Assembly: GCA_002412795.1 (NCBI GenBank) | Contig: DHVS01000010.1 | Span: 1-32,087 of the forward strand | Reading direction: 5' to 3' | Length of the DNA stretch: 32,087 nt | Origin: a bacterium UBP2_UBA5202 | GTDB taxonomy: Bacteria; Edwardsbacteria; AC1; EtOH8 | Part shown: one piece after another, positions 31,211-32,087 of the stretch | How the letters are laid out: every line of letters starts with the position of its first letter | Numbering within the stretch: position 1 is the first letter of the stretch | Made by a program: the position numbers and the translations under genes | Notes under the pieces: model-generated | Databases searched by the model: none | What the model was told of the DNA's origin: nothing | Seen by the model: only the letters and a program-made list of their open reading frames with translations

Positions 31211-31482
31211 TTTTTTTCGCCTTTTTTCCCGGCTTCCAGCCTGATGACCTTGTACAGCCTGCGCTGGGCGTCCGGCGGGACCTTTTGATGCCCCAGGCCC
31301 CGGTAAAGGGTGACGGTCTTTTTTAGGGTGTCAAAATAGGTCTGGCAGTCGGGACAATCCCTAAGGTGCTTCTCCAGCTTGCGGCAAACCTGTTGGGCCA
31401 GCTCCTTGTCCAGGTATTGTGAGAACACCGCCCCCATCCCCCGGCAATGGTGTTTCCGGTAGTTTTTTTTAATGGCGCTCAT
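31207..31482 (-). CDS. Soluble zinc-binding anti-sigma factor (ZAS, RsrA-like)
   Basis: 91 residues with no membrane helix. The zinc-finger anti-sigma signature H39-x3-C43-x2-C46 (KHLRDCPDC) is preceded by C13, so C13/H39/C43/C46 are spaced as I recall C11/H37/C41/C44 of Streptomyces RsrA. Such proteins hold an ECF sigma factor and release it when thiols oxidise and zinc is lost. The start overlaps the sigma gene stop by four bases (31479-31482), the usual arrangement. trxA follows directly, as in thiol-oxidation regulons. Redox sensing is inferred. Confidence 0.87.
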   Translation of the reverse strand: MSAIKKNYRKHHCRGMGAVFSQYLDKELAQQVCRKLEKHLRDCPDCQTYFDTLKKTVTLYRGLGHQKVPPDAQRRLYKVIRLEAGKKGEKK

Positions 31483-32048
31483 GTTTCCGATCCCCTGATA
31501 TAGGGTGACAATTTTTCCTTTAAGACATTCCGGGCCCGGTGCAGACGCGATTTCATGGCCGGCAGGCTGATATTTAAGACCCTGGCCACTTCTTCGCCAG
31601 GCAGATCCTCCACATCCCGGAGGATGAACACCGCCCTCTCCTTTTCCGGCAACTGCAGCAGGGCCTGGTCCAGCCTTTGTTTGAGTTCCAGGCTCAGGGT
31701 GCTCTGCATGGGATCCGGTTTCTTATCCGGCTCTTCAACGGCCTCCTCCAGGTCTACCGTGTGATGCTCTGGCCGCCGGGTTCTCTTCTGCCTTAGTTTC
31801 ATCAGGCTGAAGTTGGTGGCCAGCCGGTAAAAATAAGTGGAAAGGGTGGAAAGCCCCTTGAACCGGGGCAGGCTTTTGTGAAAGGCCAGAAAAGTCTCCT
31901 GTAGCACGTCCTCGGCATCCTCCCGGTTGCCCAGCATCCGCAGGGCCAGGGAATAGACCCCGTTCTGGTGGCGCTTCACTATCTGGGACAGGGCCCTCTG
32001 GCTTCCGGCCCGGGCCTGTTTTATGAGGTTGTTTTCGTCGTATATCAA
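31479..32048 (-). CDS. ECF-type RNA polymerase sigma factor
   Basis: 189 residues. Region 2 (about 20-90) includes VYSLALRMLGNREDAEDVLQETFLAFHKSL, the region 2.1-2.3 core, and FYRLATNFSLMKLRQKR (2.4-type). Region 4 (about 120-180) includes LPEKERAVFILRDVEDLPGEEVARVLNISLPAMKSRLHRARNVLKEKL, the -35-binding helix-turn-helix. Sigma-1.1 and region 3 are absent, as in ECF factors. The only plausible start in this frame is TTG at 32048, with no clear ribosome site; weak translation would suit tight control. Coupled to the anti-sigma gene. Its own promoter lies outside the window. Confidence 0.9.
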   Translation of the reverse strand: MIYDENNLIKQARAGSQRALSQIVKRHQNGVYSLALRMLGNREDAEDVLQETFLAFHKSLPRFKGLSTLSTYFYRLATNFSLMKLRQKRTRRPEHHTVDLEEAVEEPDKKPDPMQSTLSLELKQRLDQALLQLPEKERAVFILRDVEDLPGEEVARVLNISLPAMKSRLHRARNVLKEKLSPYIRGSET

Positions 32049-32087
32049 ATTGTTATTAATTTAGGCTCTCTTGGGTTTGTTGTGTGT

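Overview
The window looks like chromosomal DNA from an anaerobic or microaerophilic diderm bacterium. Diderm is suggested by an outer-membrane beta-barrel with a C-terminal phenylalanine, lipoproteins and a TatT-like periplasmic protein. Anaerobic is suggested by desulfoferrodoxin, rubrerythrin and an unusual 2x[4Fe-4S]-type ferredoxin. Coding density is high, most genes lie on the minus strand, and many neighbours overlap by 1 to 4 bases. The mixture fits an uncultured FCB-like or candidate-phylum lineage, but no marker gene here fixes the taxonomy. I found no rRNA, tRNA, CRISPR array, transposase or phage gene.

Layout. (1) 0-6.7 kb, minus strand, mostly envelope genes: ftsX without an adjacent ftsE, a secreted metallo-beta-lactamase-fold hydrolase, an LtaS-like membrane sulfatase-fold protein, a 370-bp gene-free block full of palindromic repeats, a gamma-class carbonic anhydrase, an AT-rich orphan secreted protein, an HD hydrolase and a lipoprotein. 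(2) 6.7-14.1 kb: mtgA (+), converging with a tight minus-strand cluster (Gfo/Idh/MocA dehydrogenase, pyruvate-kinase C-domain protein, TMTC-like glycosyltransferase with TPRs, membrane protein, Mth938-like protein), then TatT, GNAT and nitroreductase. (3) 14.2-17.3 kb: an L-lactate permease with its own promoter and terminator, then a nucleotidyltransferase and an isochorismatase-like hydrolase. (4) 17.4-25.8 kb: TldE/TldD, a CBM9/DUF5916 outer-membrane protein, a TPR protein, an S41 protease, a small secreted protein and a TetR regulator.

(5) 25.9-32.1 kb is the most coherent block. It is a minus-strand redox island headed by an ECF sigma factor and a soluble zinc anti-sigma factor. These are followed by thioredoxin, a DUF2892 protein, an FmdB zinc ribbon, ferredoxin, thioredoxin reductase, desulfoferrodoxin, rubrerythrin, OsmC, DUF6132, a thioredoxin-like lipoprotein, a 44-residue CxxC membrane peptide and a peroxiredoxin. 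The likely joint role is detoxifying oxygen, superoxide and peroxide and keeping thiols reduced, under a thiol-sensing sigma/anti-sigma switch.

Two regulatory results stand out. The TetR gene has a consensus promoter (TTGACA-17-TATAAT) with a perfect 12-bp palindrome directly after the -10, and the same palindrome recurs upstream of the small secreted-protein/S41 gene group. The anti-sigma factor places its Cys and His residues at the spacing I recall for RsrA. The intergenic spaces also carry several families of short palindromic or iterated repeats, often touching stop codons, which look like REP- or MITE-type elements.
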